This document shows, one piece after another, positions 1-13,857 of a stretch of 64,000 bases of DNA. Location of the stretch: assembly GCF_001649575.2 (NCBI RefSeq), contig NC_051434.1, positions 8,452,190 to 8,516,189 of the forward strand, in the 5' to 3' direction. The stretch comes from Kryptolebias marmoratus. Taxonomy: Eukaryota > Chordata > Actinopteri > Cyprinodontiformes > Rivulidae. Each line of letters starts with the position of its first letter. Positions within the stretch are counted from its first letter, which is position 1. The notes below the pieces were generated by a model. It made no database searches and had not been told where the DNA came from. It worked only from the letters and a program-made list of their open reading frames with translations. A program made the translations under genes and the position numbers.

Positions 1-2425
1 CGTCCATCTGCACAGCTGACTACAAGTCTGAATACAACCTTGGTTGGAAAAAAAAAAGTTATCTTCATTAATCTCCCTAATTTGATTTATGCAACTTGTG
101 CAACTCCACTGCACATTAAGCAGAGCATGGAATACGCTGCGATTTGAATAAAACAAGCTTTCTGAATATTCATCATGTTTTTCATACATTAATAATGTTC
201 TTCTCCATCTAATCTATCAATGTATGAAAATACACATAAAGCAAATAAATTCTGCACGTCTCATGTTTGCTACCTGCATGTATTCTGAGTTTAAATATTG
301 ATAAAAAAAGAAGAAAAAATCTAATTGGATCAATTTATTCAAATGTCTTTGTTTGTATTAAAAACATTTGGATTTGTTATGTGGTTAGTCCTAATGTCCA
401 AATTAATATTTCATGGTGCTTTAGGTTTAAGTTTCAACACCGTATATGTGCAGTAAATAACAAGGATGTCCTAACCCCACCTCTAATCTAACCTATGACA
501 CAAGGACATCGTCATTTTGTTGTATTTACCTATGGCACCCATTGTGCACTCTTTATGTGCATGCTCCACGCCTTGTTTCCTGTTTTTGGTGTAGAGCGCC
601 AAATGCAGTCCTGGCATAATTACTACAACATTTTGGAATGTTTTCAGTGTTTCTACGAGGACAAGGACTCATTAATTTTGCCAATCTGGTCAAAATTAAC
701 CCCTATTCCTTTAAATTTAGGGTCGTTCAATGAGCTATTTACAACAGGCAAGCTATTAAGTGTTCATAATATTTTCACATACCCTCTCTTCCTTCCCTCA
801 AAAGATCCAGACTATTGATTTTAGTTGACATAATCTCTCCTGAAAGACCTTCCTTTATTGAGGGTCAGTTCGACGGGATGACGCCTGCGGTGAAAATGTC
901 AAACCCACACAGGAGAAGACGCCTCAGATTTTAGGAGTCCTTTGTCCTTATTCTCCATATCTCACAAACCTGATGGCAGATTCAGACGTTCCCTGTTGTG
1001 GCATATTTCTGAACACGATACCAAAGGCAGGACTTGAGACTCATTTCGTTTTGCGTGGCAACAAGGAGAACTTACATAAAAGCTGTAACCATGTTTGTTG
1101 GCTCATTCCTTCCACCAATAATAATGGCTGTGGTCATGATCCTGGCTTAAGTCTCCTAGCTGGGCCAGCACGAGGGATCATCATCTATTTTTCTAACTCT
1201 CTGGGTCCACCCAAGCTTGAAGATAAAGCACTTGGCAGGAACTGAACACGAAATGAATGCTGTTCTGGAAAGCATTGTTGAAGTTGTGGTCTGGCTGGCA
1301 GTTTGGGCAGATATCCGCTACTCTCTGTCTCCCTGCAAATAAGGACTTTATGATTAATATAAAAGTTTTTCTGTCCTTACAGCAGTGTCACTTCAGGGTT
1401 ATGTACACAAGCATTTCAGGAGATTAAGGTTTGTTTTGTATATTGGAAGTAAAATGATGGCACGGTAGTTTTCAGTTTGGAGTAATACTGTAATAATTCA
1501 ATTTAAATGAAATGAATGTCTAAATCAAATGAAGTATTTTATAACAGTGGAAATGTAAGGGTCATGGGGATGAATACGTTGGTATATTTTAAGGAGAAAA
1601 TGAATTTATTTTGGCAAACACATTTATGGGGGAGTTTTAAAACTGACAGGAATGAAGAGTTTTATGTGGAAAATCGAGCAAGCAGGGCGGGACGTCTTCG
1701 TCACTCTGTGACCAGTTTTTGAGACCAGCCTATTGGCTTCACTGCCACTATATCCACCATTTATATCTGTAACATTCAAACCACCTTTTTTTCTTAAAAA
1801 ATCAGAGAAAAGCTGTTTGCAAAACACAGCCTATCACTATGCAGTTGCTGCAAAAAAACCCCAAAAAAACGGCACAAGGGATAACGTGACCAACTGGAAA
1901 AAACCAGCAAGCTGCTGCAGAAAGAGAAAATAATCTATTTTTAATAAAACAGACTGACGGGTGGATAAATGGACAGAAAGCTGGATTAGAGAAGGATCAA
2001 GTTCAGAAACTAAGACACTAACAAAGGCAGCTGGATATTTATATGTTTATGGTATTTAGTCATTTAGAGTTTAAAGTTGGCTGAGCTTTGAGGAGATTGT
2101 CTTATAGTATTCTTGATGAAAGTGTAAACAGAATCTAATTTATCTTTTTTTTTAACCTAATTTCCCAAAAAGGTTAGAAAGCTTTCCAAAATTCAGCAAA
2201 AATAAATACATCTCTTTATTGATTCCTTCTTGCAGAACTACAATGATTAGTATCCTTAGTTCCCAAATCTAAGAAAGCCCCCTAATTCAAAGTAAATGTA
2301 TCTATTTACAATAAAGTGATTCAGTTAAAATACAATTTATTTTCTTTGTACATTTAGCAAAGTACATTTAATTGAACTTTTTTTTGTCTGTGTCATCTTG
2401 CTGTTGCAACGTGTGAATTTCACCT

Positions 2426-2470
2426 CTTATCTTATCTTATCTTATCTTATCTTATCTTATCTTATCTTAT
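2426..2470. repeat. (CTTAT)9 microsatellite
   Basis: Nine perfect copies of a pentanucleotide. Confidence 0.95.
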
Positions 2471-3744
2471 ATGTGTCTGTTAACAGGGGTGCCTCCAAAA
2501 AAAGTTCAAAGTAGTGGCCAGATGGGGGCCACCTATAATCTTTTGGTAGCACACAAAAACCAGAAGCCATAACAGAATTTTAGGGGTTTTATTTTGCTTT
2601 TGTCATCCATATAAGCTATATATATTAGAAAAATACTGCGGTATGGAAGTTAGGGCATCGCCTTCTTTGTCTTTTTGTTATTTTATAGATGATATTGGTA
2701 ATAGAGGAAAACACAGTCACTCTTCAGCTCACTAAAGTTTGTTCTCGCCTCTCTAAAAAAGACAAATATGACATTTTAATCTCTGCACCCTGATTAGAGA
2801 ACACTGGCTTTCTGCACCATAATATCTCGTACTGTTTAACTACATCCGTTGTCCTTAATCAGAGGCTGGATTTTAGTTTTTAAAATAGAAATTTTAAAAT
2901 CAAATGGCATTTTATTATTTATTTTTTGAACTGCTAATGTTCAAAAACCAAAAGGTTTTATGTCTAATCCTAAATAGTTTGCTGGTATAAAACATTCACA
3001 ATTTGTAGAGACGCCCATCAACCCTCTGTCCCCCTGATGCCCCGGACCCCCCTTAAATAAGGACTAAAACAGATTTTTTTTAAAATTTACAGCTTTAAGT
3101 TTGTGCTGCATTTCAGAAACCTTCTTAACTTTTTGAAAAACTGCGTTTCTCCAGGTTTTTTTCATGTTTAATGTAAAGTTTAGTTCCAACAAATGACATC
3201 AGTGAGGTTTATCACTTCTTTTGTTTAGTATTCCTATTTTTCCTCAGAAACAGATTTGTTTGTTTTTTTATCAGTTATTCCCTGTGAATGTAAAAGGTTT
3301 GTGTACAGACTGAAAACCTTCAGTGTTTCATGCAGATGAAACAGTGATGCAGCTCTGATAAACGCTGACTCCAGAGCTGTTGGTCTCAGAGGTTCTCTGC
3401 ATATTGCTGATTACTGAAATCTGGCTTGTTTTTGTGTTTACAGCTAGTTATTCATTCTTAGCTGTAGTCTCTGATTAAAAACTTGACAGCAGGGATGAAA
3501 AGTGCTCTGATCTGAGCTTCTTGTATTTATTTTCCTTCCTCAGACAGTGGAAACTTTGGAAACTTTGACTGGTTTATCATATTTGCAGATCAGAGAGACG
3601 TTGGAACTGCAATTTCTCAGTGAATTCAGCTCTGAAAGCATTCTGAGCGTTTTCTATTCTTTTTAGAATAGTTTACTTTATGATGGCAAGAGTTCTCCGC
3701 ACTTAATGCATATTAACTTCATACATAAAGTATTATTTGTATTT

Positions 3745-4345
3745 GTGTGTCTGTTAGCAAAAAATCTCATGAACCACTGGACAAACTTTAACGAAACTTG
3801 CAGAAAGTAATCACTGAATGTGCATCTACAACTGATTAACTTTTGAAGTCAACCTTATTCAAGTTGGCTGCCACAGCCAATTCACCTAAAGAAACACGAA
3901 AATGGCTATAACTAAGTTAATTTTACAGATATTGACCTAAAGTTTGGTGTGATAACTGCTGAGACCAATCACCGACACATATTCTAAGCCCTAAGAGATT
4001 GCGTGAGATCTTTGTTTAGCATTTTGCTGTCAACTACTGCATTTGGAGTCAACTCTGTCTGCTGGAAAAATATCTCATCAACTACTGCATAGATTTTAGT
4101 GAAACTTTCAGGACAAAAACACTGGGTGAACATCTACACATGCTTAACTTTTGGAGCCAATGTAATTCAAGATGGCAACCGCAGTCAACTCACCTTAGAA
4201 ACCAATAAAATGGCTGTTATTCAGTCAATTTTAGAGATATTGTGTTAAAATTTGGCATGGTAGTAGCTGAGAGTCATTCACAACACATACTATAAGTCCT
4301 ACTAAATGCACAAAACCTTTGCCTAAAACTTTAGCGGTAATTGTT
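3745..4345 (+). repeat. Dimeric dispersed repeat family A, copy 1
   Basis: Two related units about 306 bases apart, each starting near an ATCTCATGAACCACTGG-like block (3763 and about 4069). These are followed by blocks resembling CATCTACAACTGATTAACTTT, AAGATGGC, AAAATGGCT and GCTGAGA, and end near an AACACATA block. The same arrangement recurs at 32345 and 45448. I do not know its repeat class. Confidence 0.75.
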
Positions 4346-4608
4346 GTAAAAATTTGTTAACGTTGCTTGAGACTGTGCATTGAACAATGCTTTTCTTAAA
4401 ATGGCTTTTGAATAAAGCAAACGATGACAGAAAGCAAAGAATCTGAACATTTCTGAAGGAATTCAGTCAGAGGTTCACGCACAGGACCTGCGGCAGTTGT
4501 TTCACTTCTTCGGTGTGACTTTTTGTCTGTGGTCTGCGCAGAACTTTCTCTGCTCCTGAGGTGGTAGATCTAGCAGCTTGTATGCCTGCAGGCTGCAGAA
4601 TTACGTCC

Positions 4609-4610
<2 letters not shown>

Positions 4611-4638
<28 letters not shown>
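4611..4638. repeat. (GA)n microsatellite
   Basis: A perfect GA dinucleotide tract followed by an A-run. Confidence 0.95.
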
Positions 4639-4642
<4 letters not shown>

Positions 4643-5726
4643 AAAAATCTTACCTTTGGCATCTGAAGGGGCAAAAAAAAAAAAGTTCACTGTAGCTTCC
4701 TCCCTGAGGGGTAATGTAGTGTGAGGAAGGGATAACTGTGGACGACTTTTAGCCAGCAGGCTGGTTTTCAAGCGAACTAACAAGACCAGATCAATTATTT
4801 ATGTCCCGATCCTGAAAGAACTCTGCTTCACTGACACAACATCCCAGCTAACCAACCAAATATTAAAACGTACCATCAATGATAACAGCACACCAGATTT
4901 TATCTTTCCCAACATCCACTTTGTGACTTGACTCCCATTTCTGCACGACAATCGAAGGAACATCAGGTTACAATATGTTTCAGCACTTTGGGATGTTTTT
5001 AGGGCTTCTTGTCTGGCTGAACTTTATCTGCAGAGTTCTGAGAATATCATATATCATTTTATATGTGTTTTATAGCCAGATAAGAATTTAATTGTTTGGA
5101 CTTTATTTGCCCTGTGGTTATATAATATTTAGAAATCTTTTAAAAAAATATATGAAGAACTCTCAATACTCCACAATCAAGAAAGACCACTGAATTTAGT
5201 TCAGCTTATTATATATACATATATATTTAATTTAATGATCAAACATTTTGGTTTGGGTTTTTCATTATTAAAAAAAATTAGCTCATTTAGATTTTTTTTT
5301 CTGTGCAGACATTAAACGATTATCTCATCTCATATGTTACTCAAGAGCTTCAAATAAATACGGTTAAATCAGAGAACTTTATATTACAAAACTGCTTTGT
5401 CTGTTTTTTAAGCAGAAAAAAAATCACAACATAAAATATTTCTTCCTAAATTAATGAAAATCTTACTTCAAAGTTGGCTGCAGAAGTAAGTAAATGTTCG
5501 GTACTGTTCTTTGTTTTATCTTTAATTTAATTAGTTTAGAAAACACTGCTTAATTATAGTTACTTTTTTGTAATTTAACACCCTTGAGTTGTTCTCTTTC
5601 TCTAAGTGAAGTCAATTAATGTTGTTTTCCTGATTCAGTGTGGTAATAAAAATTCAGGCTTTATGAAATTTTGACCACAAGAGGCGCTGTAGAGCAACAA
5701 CAGCCTGTCCTCCTACTGGATGGACG

Positions 5727-5890
5727 TTGTTCCCTAGGTGTCCAGTCCTGGTCCTGGAGGGCCACCGTCCTGCATGTTTTATTATTTCCCTGCTCTTCAA
5801 CAGGTCTTCAGGTTTTGCAGTAGCCCGTTCATCACTCAGTCATTCAGATCAGGTGGGTCAGACCAGAGAAACACCTATTGAAAAACAAAA
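5727..5890. repeat. Fragment of a common teleost interspersed repeat
   Basis: The segment with GTCCAGTCCTGGTCCTGGAGG, CCACCGTCCTGCATGTTTT and, further on, GATCAGGTGGGTCAGACCAG resembles a repeat I have seen in many teleost genomes. It is probably a nonautonomous DNA element. The copy is degenerate and truncated, without coding capacity. Confidence 0.5.
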
Positions 5891-6421
5891 TAGGTATTTT
5901 TCCATACTTATCCAGAGCTGGATCTCCATACTTTGTCTGACTTTTCAATCCTGGATAATTATGTGACCTGTTCTGGCAATGTGAGTCTGAATTAGCACAG
6001 GCTGAAGTGCAATAATAAAGATTTGCGTAGAAATTAATTCATAAAGACACCATCTCGAGATTCCGGTAACTAAAAGAATATATATAATCTTCCTAATATG
6101 TCTTTAAATTGAAGTTTTCAAATAAGTGTATCTTCAGAAATAATCTTTCTCTGCTGGCTGCTGTGATGCAGGGAAATCCCTTCGTATAATGGTCATTGTG
6201 AAATTTAGGCATTCAATTTTTCAAATATAGTGCAGAAACTCTAGATGAGATCATTGTGGAGTTTGAGACCTGCACTCTAGTAAACCAGGTGATGCATTTC
6301 AACCAACTTTGGATTGTTTTGACGCTTTGGGGATGCAGAATTTGAAAATAATAATAACTCAAAATTGAAAAAAAAAAAAATCCTAATTTTGCCAACACGG
6401 GTCACAAATGTCCACCAACCT

Positions 6422-6464
6422 TGGAGCAGAGCCCCACTTTGAAAGATGCGAACTATCGCTTTAA
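6422..6464 (-). mobile_element. Solo end of transposon family B beside the promoter region
   Basis: Read in reverse complement, it begins TTAAAGCGATAGTTCGCA and continues with AAAGTGGGGCTCTG, matching the terminal sequence of the copies at 34217 and 42598. No opposite end was found within several hundred bases, so the element is truncated. Confidence 0.45.
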
Positions 6465-6939
6465 GGCTGAAAAAGCCCCGAATTTTAAAGCGGACCCGCG
6501 CGTGCAATGAGACAGTTACCCCCCTCGCGCTAAAACTGGACGCTGCTGACTTTGATTCGGGGGTGAAATCGCCCACAAAGTGAGCCACGAGGAGTCAGCT
6601 CCCGGACTGCTGCAAACAGCTCGGCTTTGAGCGCGTGAAGGCGCGAGGAGAGGTGTGCCTGTCCCTTTAAGAGCCAGTCTTCGGGTGGCTTCTCGGTATT
6701 AATAGAGCTGCTGTGTCTTCCTCCTCTGACGTAATGCGCCTACAGAGACAAGCAGAGAGGTCCTGTCACAGCAAAGCGATAACACTTGTCTGAAAGAAAA
6801 AGACATGAAAAGAAAAGAAAAAAAATAAGATAACCAGCTGCCCCGCTTTGGTTCTTTGCGGACAGCGAAGCCCTGCTCCGAGCGGCGGAGTAATAAAACT
6901 CGGATCCTGCTATAATAACCGAGCAGAACTCCCTCACTT

Positions 6940-7175
6940 ATCAGTCGGTATTAGCCTACTTTATGTGCTGTCGTGAAGCCTTAACTACCCCCCCCCTCCT
7001 CCTCAGACCAAAGGAAAAAAAAAAAAAGAGAGACAGCCAAGACAGTCACCCCGTCCGACATCATCAACAAACACACACACACACACAGAGAAAAAAACCT
7101 ACAAAGAGACGAAGCAGGCAGCCACCATCTTAACAGGCTCCCACACAGAGAAAATGGGCTTATTTTGATCAACAG
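6940..7175 (+). other. trps1: Candidate noncoding first exon of trps1 (start uncertain)
   Basis: The right edge is a near-perfect splice donor: CAACAG followed by GTAAGC at 7176. The left edge is only a guess, about 30 bases after the TATA-like element. The segment has no long ORF; a tiny upstream ORF (ATG at 7154, stop TGA at 7166-7168) sits just before the donor. That mammalian TRPS1 also begins with noncoding leader exons is established knowledge; assignment of this one is inference from position and donor quality. Confidence 0.35.
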
Positions 7176-7996
7176 GTAAGCAAGCACGTTAGCAAGGCAA
7201 CTCTCTTTTCTTTCAAAGAAAAAAAAAAAGAAAAAGAAAGCGTGAACGCATAGACAGCGCAGGTTTAAGAGTTGCTGGGGGACGAAGTGCACGCGGTGAA
7301 ATTTGTACGTAAGCCCCCCCCCCCGCGCCTCCCTCCCCAACCCGCCTCCATTCCTCCTTAAAAAAAAGGAAGCGATATTAAGGAGGCAGAATGTTGCTGT
7401 TAGCCGTTTGCAGTTTTTTTTGTTTTTGTTTTTTTTTACGACGGACAGCAGTCGGTTTGCGTCTTATGTAACTAACGGCCTGAGCGGCGTCGGGGAGGAA
7501 AGAGGGATCCGCTGCTGAATGAGAGGGGAGGAAGAAAAAAAAAAGAGACAGAGAGCAGCACCGCTTTGAATTCACATGGCAATTCACATTTAGGTTAGGA
7601 CACCCACCAAAACGCTCCGCTAATACAAATTGGGAGTGTAGGGGAGGGGGGGCGCGCTGCTACCGGGAACAGCTACCGCTTTGATTTAGTTTGAAGCCAA
7701 CAGCACGGAGGGGACGTGGAGTGACTTTGTCGCCTCGCAGAAGTAGGTTTGTGTTTCTTTTCTTTTAAGTTTTTTTGCCCCATCTTTACGAACGAGCGGC
7801 ATCTTGCTCGACTTGACCGCAGCCGACCGAGAAGCCCATTTGAGAGGGGGCTCCTTTTTTGTTTTTGTTTTTTGTTTTTTGTTTTGTTTCCACTTCTATC
7901 CGTCCGGCTTTCATTGATAACTCTCCGAGCCGAGAAGCGCAAACTTGATCCTCAAGTTCAGATTTCTCCCTGATCCGCGTGACGCACGTCGCGGGG

Positions 7997-8478
7997 NNNN
8001 NNNNNNNNNNNNNNNNNNNNNNNNNNNNNNNNNNNNNNNNNNNNNNNNNNNNNNNNNNNNNNNNNNNNNNNNNNNNNNNNNNNNNNNNNNNNNNNNNNNN
8101 NNNNNNNNNNNNNNNNNNNNNNNNNNNNNNNNNNNNNNNNNNNNNNNNNNNNNNNNNNNNNNNNNNNNNNNNNNNNNNNNNNNNNNNNNNNNNNNNNNNN
8201 NNNNNNNNNNNNNNNNNNNNNNNNNNNNNNNNNNNNNNNNNNNNNNNNNNNNNNNNNNNNNNNNNNNNNNNNNNNNNNNNNNNNNNNNNNNNNNNNNNNN
8301 NNNNNNNNNNNNNNNNNNNNNNNNNNNNNNNNNNNNNNNNNNNNNNNNNNNNNNNNNNNNNNNNNNNNNNNNNNNNNNNNNNNNNNNNNNNNNNNNNNNN
8401 NNNNNNNNNNNNNNNNNNNNNNNNNNNNNNNNNNNNNNNNNNNNNNNNNNNNNNNNNNNNNNNNNNNNNNNNNNNNNN
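7997..8478. other. Assembly gap in the promoter region
   Basis: 482 unknown bases, followed at once by a run of 15 C. It lies in the CpG-rich region, so promoter or leader-exon sequence may be missing. Confidence 1.
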
Positions 8479-11400
8479 CCCCCCCCCCCCCCCTCTCTGA
8501 ACCCCATCAGGGAACAGCCTGTGTGGACTTTTGTTCAGCAGATAACCTCAAGAAGTTTTTATTTATTTATTTATTTTTTTTAAATCATCCCAGACCTGCT
8601 GGACCCTTTATCCCGACTTGTTTTTAAAATCGTCACAAACGCACGAAGTTCTTACAAGTTTACAGGAAGACGAAAATCCTTATAAATGTACGTTTAAATT
8701 GGAATTAGTTCAAGTTCGGTAGCGTCCAAAGCTTAAATTTGGTCAACTTTTGTACACTTTAATCCAGCGAGGAACACTTCGGGGGGGATATGATAATTTA
8801 TTAAAGATTTAAAGACTAGTTTATAGTGTAATTGTGACACTATGATTTTACAAAGATTCTTCCAAGTTTTAAAGTGTGGGGGGAAAATGGTAAAGTTTTA
8901 TGACCTTTTTTTTTGGGTGTTGGGGAGGGAACAAAGTTTCACAAAAGTCGTCAAATCTGAACCAGATTTAGGAAGCGATGTCTGTTTCCTAAATGTAAAG
9001 TTAAAGTGACACGCTCAGCTCCTCGTTCAACCTTTTCTTTTTTTTTATTAGCGTTTTCACATCTGCTTTCTTGTCATGTAGTAATGACAAATTTCTTCAG
9101 TGCTTCCTCAAATTGTTGAATAGTTTTTCTTTTGTTTTCTTTGTTGTTTTTGTTTAGTTTTGCTAGCTTGAGGGATGAGAGCTCATGTACTTTTGATCGA
9201 CTTGCTCGCACAAAAAAAACAAAACAAAACAAAAACAAACTTCCAAATCGGTTTGGTAACATTTCGGACGGTTCTTTTCCATCTTCAGATGAGACAAACA
9301 AGTCGTCAGGACAAATAGCCGTAACTGCAAATGACTCATGATCACACGCCTTGTTCTAGTATCTCAACAAGCCCCGTCAAACTTTTACCGGCCATCTATT
9401 AAATGACCTAAAAGGCTCGAGCTCCTGATGCGTTTCACCAGGCTCGTGTCTCCCGGTGTCGCTCGAAGCTGCTATTAAACGTCAGAAACAGTTGACAGCT
9501 TCCTAAAGGGAGGCTCCTGTTGTAAAAACTCATTTGTGTGTGTGTGAGGCCGAGCGGGAGACGGCAAGAGCTCTTTATTCCCGCGCGTCTCCGTGTTCTT
9601 GTGGAGACGGCCTCGGCCCGCTCATATGGCCGCAATATGTGGAGCGTCCGTGGTGGAGAGAAAGTTTTCAGAGAGCGAGAGAGGTGGGGAGGACACATGG
9701 GAGCGAGGGAAGTCAGAAATGTCCCGTTCAACTGTTGCTGGAACGCGTTTCTCGTGTTTTACTGATGGTCGGATGTTCTGGAGGACACAGGGAACAACTA
9801 TGGTGATATATTTTGCCATGTCTTTTGGCTCGGGTGGTTCTAGAGCGTCACATGGGAAGGAAAAAAGGCCGGTCTGAGACGGGAGCACCAGAGCAGTGGC
9901 TTTTAGGCAACACGGGAGCGATTGAGCTCGTGGAAAAGCGCTCGAAAAATTAAAGTAGTTGAGCAAACCTGATTGGATTGTACTTTTTTGTGGTCAAATC
10001 CAATAATTTTGATGATTTTTAAGGGAGAGTTGAAACATAAGCAAGTTGACTGGAGTAATAAAAGTTGAAGTTGCACTAGACTCCACTGAAAGAGAGTGTT
10101 TTTATCTAAAATTAAGGACTTTTTAAAATTAAATAAGTGCAAAAGTCTGTTTCTCATTCCCTTCCTGCATTTGTTTTTTCCTCCTTCTCACAAAAAACTG
10201 ATTTTTGTCGTATTTCTTTGCCACAAACCAGCGTTCTGTTGGCATGTTTAACTCTGAGGACAAATTTGCAAACGTGTCGCCCACAATCAGAGTAAGAGAT
10301 GAGCAGATAAAGTCGTTCAGCTCAAGTTTAAAGTTCTGGTTTTGAGACTTCCCCCTGCTTGTGTATTTTGATGTGCCAAATAATGCGATGTATGGGAAGC
10401 CTTACACGAGTAATTTCTCCTAAGTGCTCTCAGCTGACGCTCTGCGAACATCTCGGTCCAGCACCGCCGGCTCCACTCCGAATTAAATCGGCATCTAAAC
10501 CTACCCCAGAGGGAGCTCTGAAGGGCATTGTTTTAACGAGGACTCCCGTTTCATCTTGATTTCGGAGTTCTAATCACAATTATTTACGATCTCGATTGTC
10601 CCGACACTCGCTGGTTTTAATAAGCAGGAAAAAGATAGCATCTATTAGAGCAATCAGCTGTTATTCATCTCGGCTCTGCCTGGAGTTGAAATAAAGGAAA
10701 AACACCCGTTTTTCACGGATGGTTTATTTGAAGAAAAACACAATTTATTTATTTTTTGTTTTGTTTCGTTGTTTTGTTTTCAAGGCTTCTTGGCTCTCTT
10801 GGCCCTCTGCTCCCACTTTTTTTTTCGTTTTTATTACCCACTGTTTTGTTTTGCCCGTATCCCAAGGATACGATTTTGTTTTTAACTTCTCCTACTGTCT
10901 GGGCTTGTTGTTCTGGGGTGTTCAGGACTCTGTACCAGCTGCCCGTTAAGGGTGGCGATGCAGGCTTGTGATCTGAGTCCCTCCCTGCGTCTAGTGGTAG
11001 TCCATCCGGAGAAGAGTGTCCGCTTAATGGCCAAAACTATCATCCCCCGCTCTTTGTGTGGGTTCTTCTTTAGGCTTTAATGTCTTTAATGTCTTTTTGG
11101 TCTACTTTAGATTTTGAAGTCAGTCGTTTCAGATGCTTCAGATAACGAGCACATGGTCTGAGTTTAGGGTGAGATGATTCATTTGTTTTCCCAGCTTATT
11201 TCTCTTTTTTTTTTTTCTTGGAGACGCCAAACTCTTAAATATGAGAGGGTAAAAATCTTTCACCAAGTGGAAAGTGACAAGTGGTGGAAACATGCACGAA
11301 GCAAGGCAGCAGCGGAGCTCTGTGGTCGCTCCTGTTACCGAAAGTTCCCGATGTTCAGATCCCGCAGCACCTGCCTCCTGCTTGGACGTTTCTTTACACG

Positions 11401-13855
11401 TCTGCGAGTCGAAAAAACGTACCGCGGGCCCGGGTCGCCAACCTGTCTTTTCGAGCTTTTCCTGTATCAGAGCAATCAGGAAACCATTCGCAGCCTTGTG
11501 AGGCAGCTGGTAAGTGAAACGTGCCGGGGGTTGGTAGGTGAACCCGTGAAGTCTGACTGCTTTGACTCAGCAGAGTATGAGCCACGTGACACTTCCTGTG
11601 CGCCCAGACGTTCGGTTATCAATCACTGAGCTCTGAGTTTGGGGGAAAAAACAGTTCTGCGGTGAATGAAATGGCTCACGATGAAAACATTTGCTCGGTA
11701 ACGTGTAGACGAAATGAACAGAATATGGACTGTGTGTCAATAAGAAAGAGGTGTAGCTTAATAGGAAGCTAGTTCTGCATAATTATGGCCAAAATGATTG
11801 GAACAATTATGTTAATCAGCATTGAGTTTACAGTTATCGAATATAAATGTCTCACTGCTTTGTTGTGCTGCATTAATTTACAAATCTTTGCACCAGGATC
11901 CTCCTTATTTGCAGAAACCCAGGACGTTTCTTTGATCAGGGCTCTCATGAACTGAATTATTACTTGGACTTTTACACGACCTAAGTGCTGCTGCCTCGAA
12001 ATCGAATCAGAAGTCTGAAGCAGAGGGCTTGGATTAACCCACGAGTGTTTGTGGGCTGAAGGACTTTCAACACTTGGAGTTAATAAGTTTGATTCAAGTT
12101 GTTCTCTCTCTGTTTTTAATGCGATGCTTGAATATTTCATCTCTCGCATGAAAAAAACATTCAAATATAAACACTTGTAAATTAGACTTCAGTTGATACG
12201 TTTAAATTTTCATTGCAACTCGCTACGACTGTTGTATGGATCCTCTTATTTATTTATTTTTGTTCTTTAATCATTACAGTTTGAAGTGCTTTAGTAGAAT
12301 ACAGAATGTGGTGCCATAGAAATGGTACTTAGGGCGCGGATTTAGGAAACAAAAAGCAGAAATATAAGTTGGCAGAACGTCTTGAGTGACGACTTTATGG
12401 GGAATAAAACTTTATAAATACACGTCGAGTTACAGAAAGTTTGCGTGTGCATTTCCAGTTTATAGCTCTTTCAGACGGCGTATGATAGGGACGCAGATAA
12501 AAGTTCCGAATTGCTGAAATGGTTCTAAATTTCTGCCGCTGAAAAGTATTTCGCTGCTCCGATGATATGTCTGCTCCATCTGTGGCCGTGTGCAGTTTTC
12601 ACACAACACCCGACAGGCAGACTGGAAAAGTGAACCACGGAAAATGTGACATTGGCATATGTGGCTTGAATATGAATGGGATTTATGTTGTAGGCGTCTT
12701 TGTGCCGATGTTGGAAAGGGGCTGCACGCGGGGAGGGTGCTCTCTCTCCTCAGGTGAAAATCAGTGGCTTTAATTTTCTTTCTTTCTTTTAAAGAAAGGG
12801 AAAAATCTGTCCTCGTCTTTGTAGTGTGTCATTTCTGTAAGATTTTATGCTTTTGAAGATGTGAATCAGCGCTCCTTTGCTGCTGTTTTCATGGTTTAGG
12901 GTTTAGATTCTGGTGCTTCACTAACATCAGAGTTTTCTGCCGGGTGTTTTGGATGTTCTCTGTTCTGAACACAGGTGACTCCTCTCTGTTGCATTTCACT
13001 CTGCTTCCATCCCTGCTTCATATCTACGTCAGCATCTCATGCTTGTAGCGTGCAGTATAAGTCAGCGTTTATCTCCAGACAGTTCAGCCTTGTTGATAGA
13101 TGGCTATCAGTTATTCTGTGAGTCTAATGTTCGTTATCTTCCTCCGCTGACTTCAAATCTATCTCATTTGCTGCTTGGGGTTTTGATCAAATTGACTCGC
13201 TGATTGTTTGTTTCTGTACTCAGGGTTAAACTGCCCACTCTGTCAACAGTCAAATCAAGAGCCGGCGCTCGCGGATATGCGCACCCAGAATTCTTACCTG
13301 ACAAACTTCTCACTCTCTCTCTCTCTCTCGTCTCCGCTTCACTTTTTCCTCCCCGTGTTGTCGCGTCTCTGTCTGTAAATCGCCGACGTGCCACATGTTT
13401 CAGGGTGACGCGGCTGCCAGCGTCATGTGCCCCTCCGTCGCACTGTAATCACTGTCACAGAAAGGGAATTTACTCTCTCAAAGATTGCATTTAACTTTCA
13501 TTTCAAGTGTAAATGCGCAGTGACATTTTGTTTGCTGGTGTGCTCCTTTCCAAGTCACGAACGTATTTTCCCTGGCACACTTTTCTGCAGTAAACATCCA
13601 TTTTGTTCAGGACGTGCCTCGTTGTTGTGCAGCTTTATTGATAGCTAATGCAGCTTTATCATATGGATGGGTGTGTTCATACACATGAGACCACATTGTG
13701 TGAACGCTATAAAGTGTGTGAACAGGTTGTGGCGTTCAGCGTCTCTTGGTGTGTGTTTGTTTCAAAGTTATAACTGCGGACGTGGTATCACTTTCGCTGT
13801 ATTTACAGAAAGAAACAGACGAATTCTAGCTGCTTTTGAAACCTTTGGTGTGCTC

Positions 13856-13857
<2 letters not shown>

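Larger units (their letters stand above)
1..6419. other. Upstream intergenic DNA, no gene recognised
   Basis: AT-rich DNA with only short, chance-like ORFs (the longest, at 495-818, is 107 codons with no recognisable domain). It holds a CTTAT pentanucleotide tract, a GA tract, one dimeric dispersed repeat and a transposon relic, listed separately. No coding similarity was seen on either strand. Confidence 0.7.
6420..7996 (+). promoter_or_regulatory. CpG-rich promoter-like region of trps1
   Basis: CpG density rises sharply here compared with the AT-rich flanks (for example 6470-6660 and 7600-7996), the usual sign of a CpG-island promoter in vertebrates. Visible elements are a CREB/ATF-like TGACGTAA at 6727-6734, a TATA-like TATAATAA at 6911-6918 and several GC boxes or poly-C tracts. 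Reading on the plus strand towards the trps1 coding exons, it is the best candidate for the main promoter. The exact transcription start cannot be read from sequence. The region runs into an assembly gap. Confidence 0.5.

Noticed and set aside
7945..8583. Large ORFs crossing the first gap
   Set aside because: They are open only because unknown bases contain no stops.
11174..11629. 151-codon ORF on the plus strand
   Set aside because: The length is explained by local CpG-rich, stop-poor sequence; two other overlapping frames are also open and no family similarity is seen.
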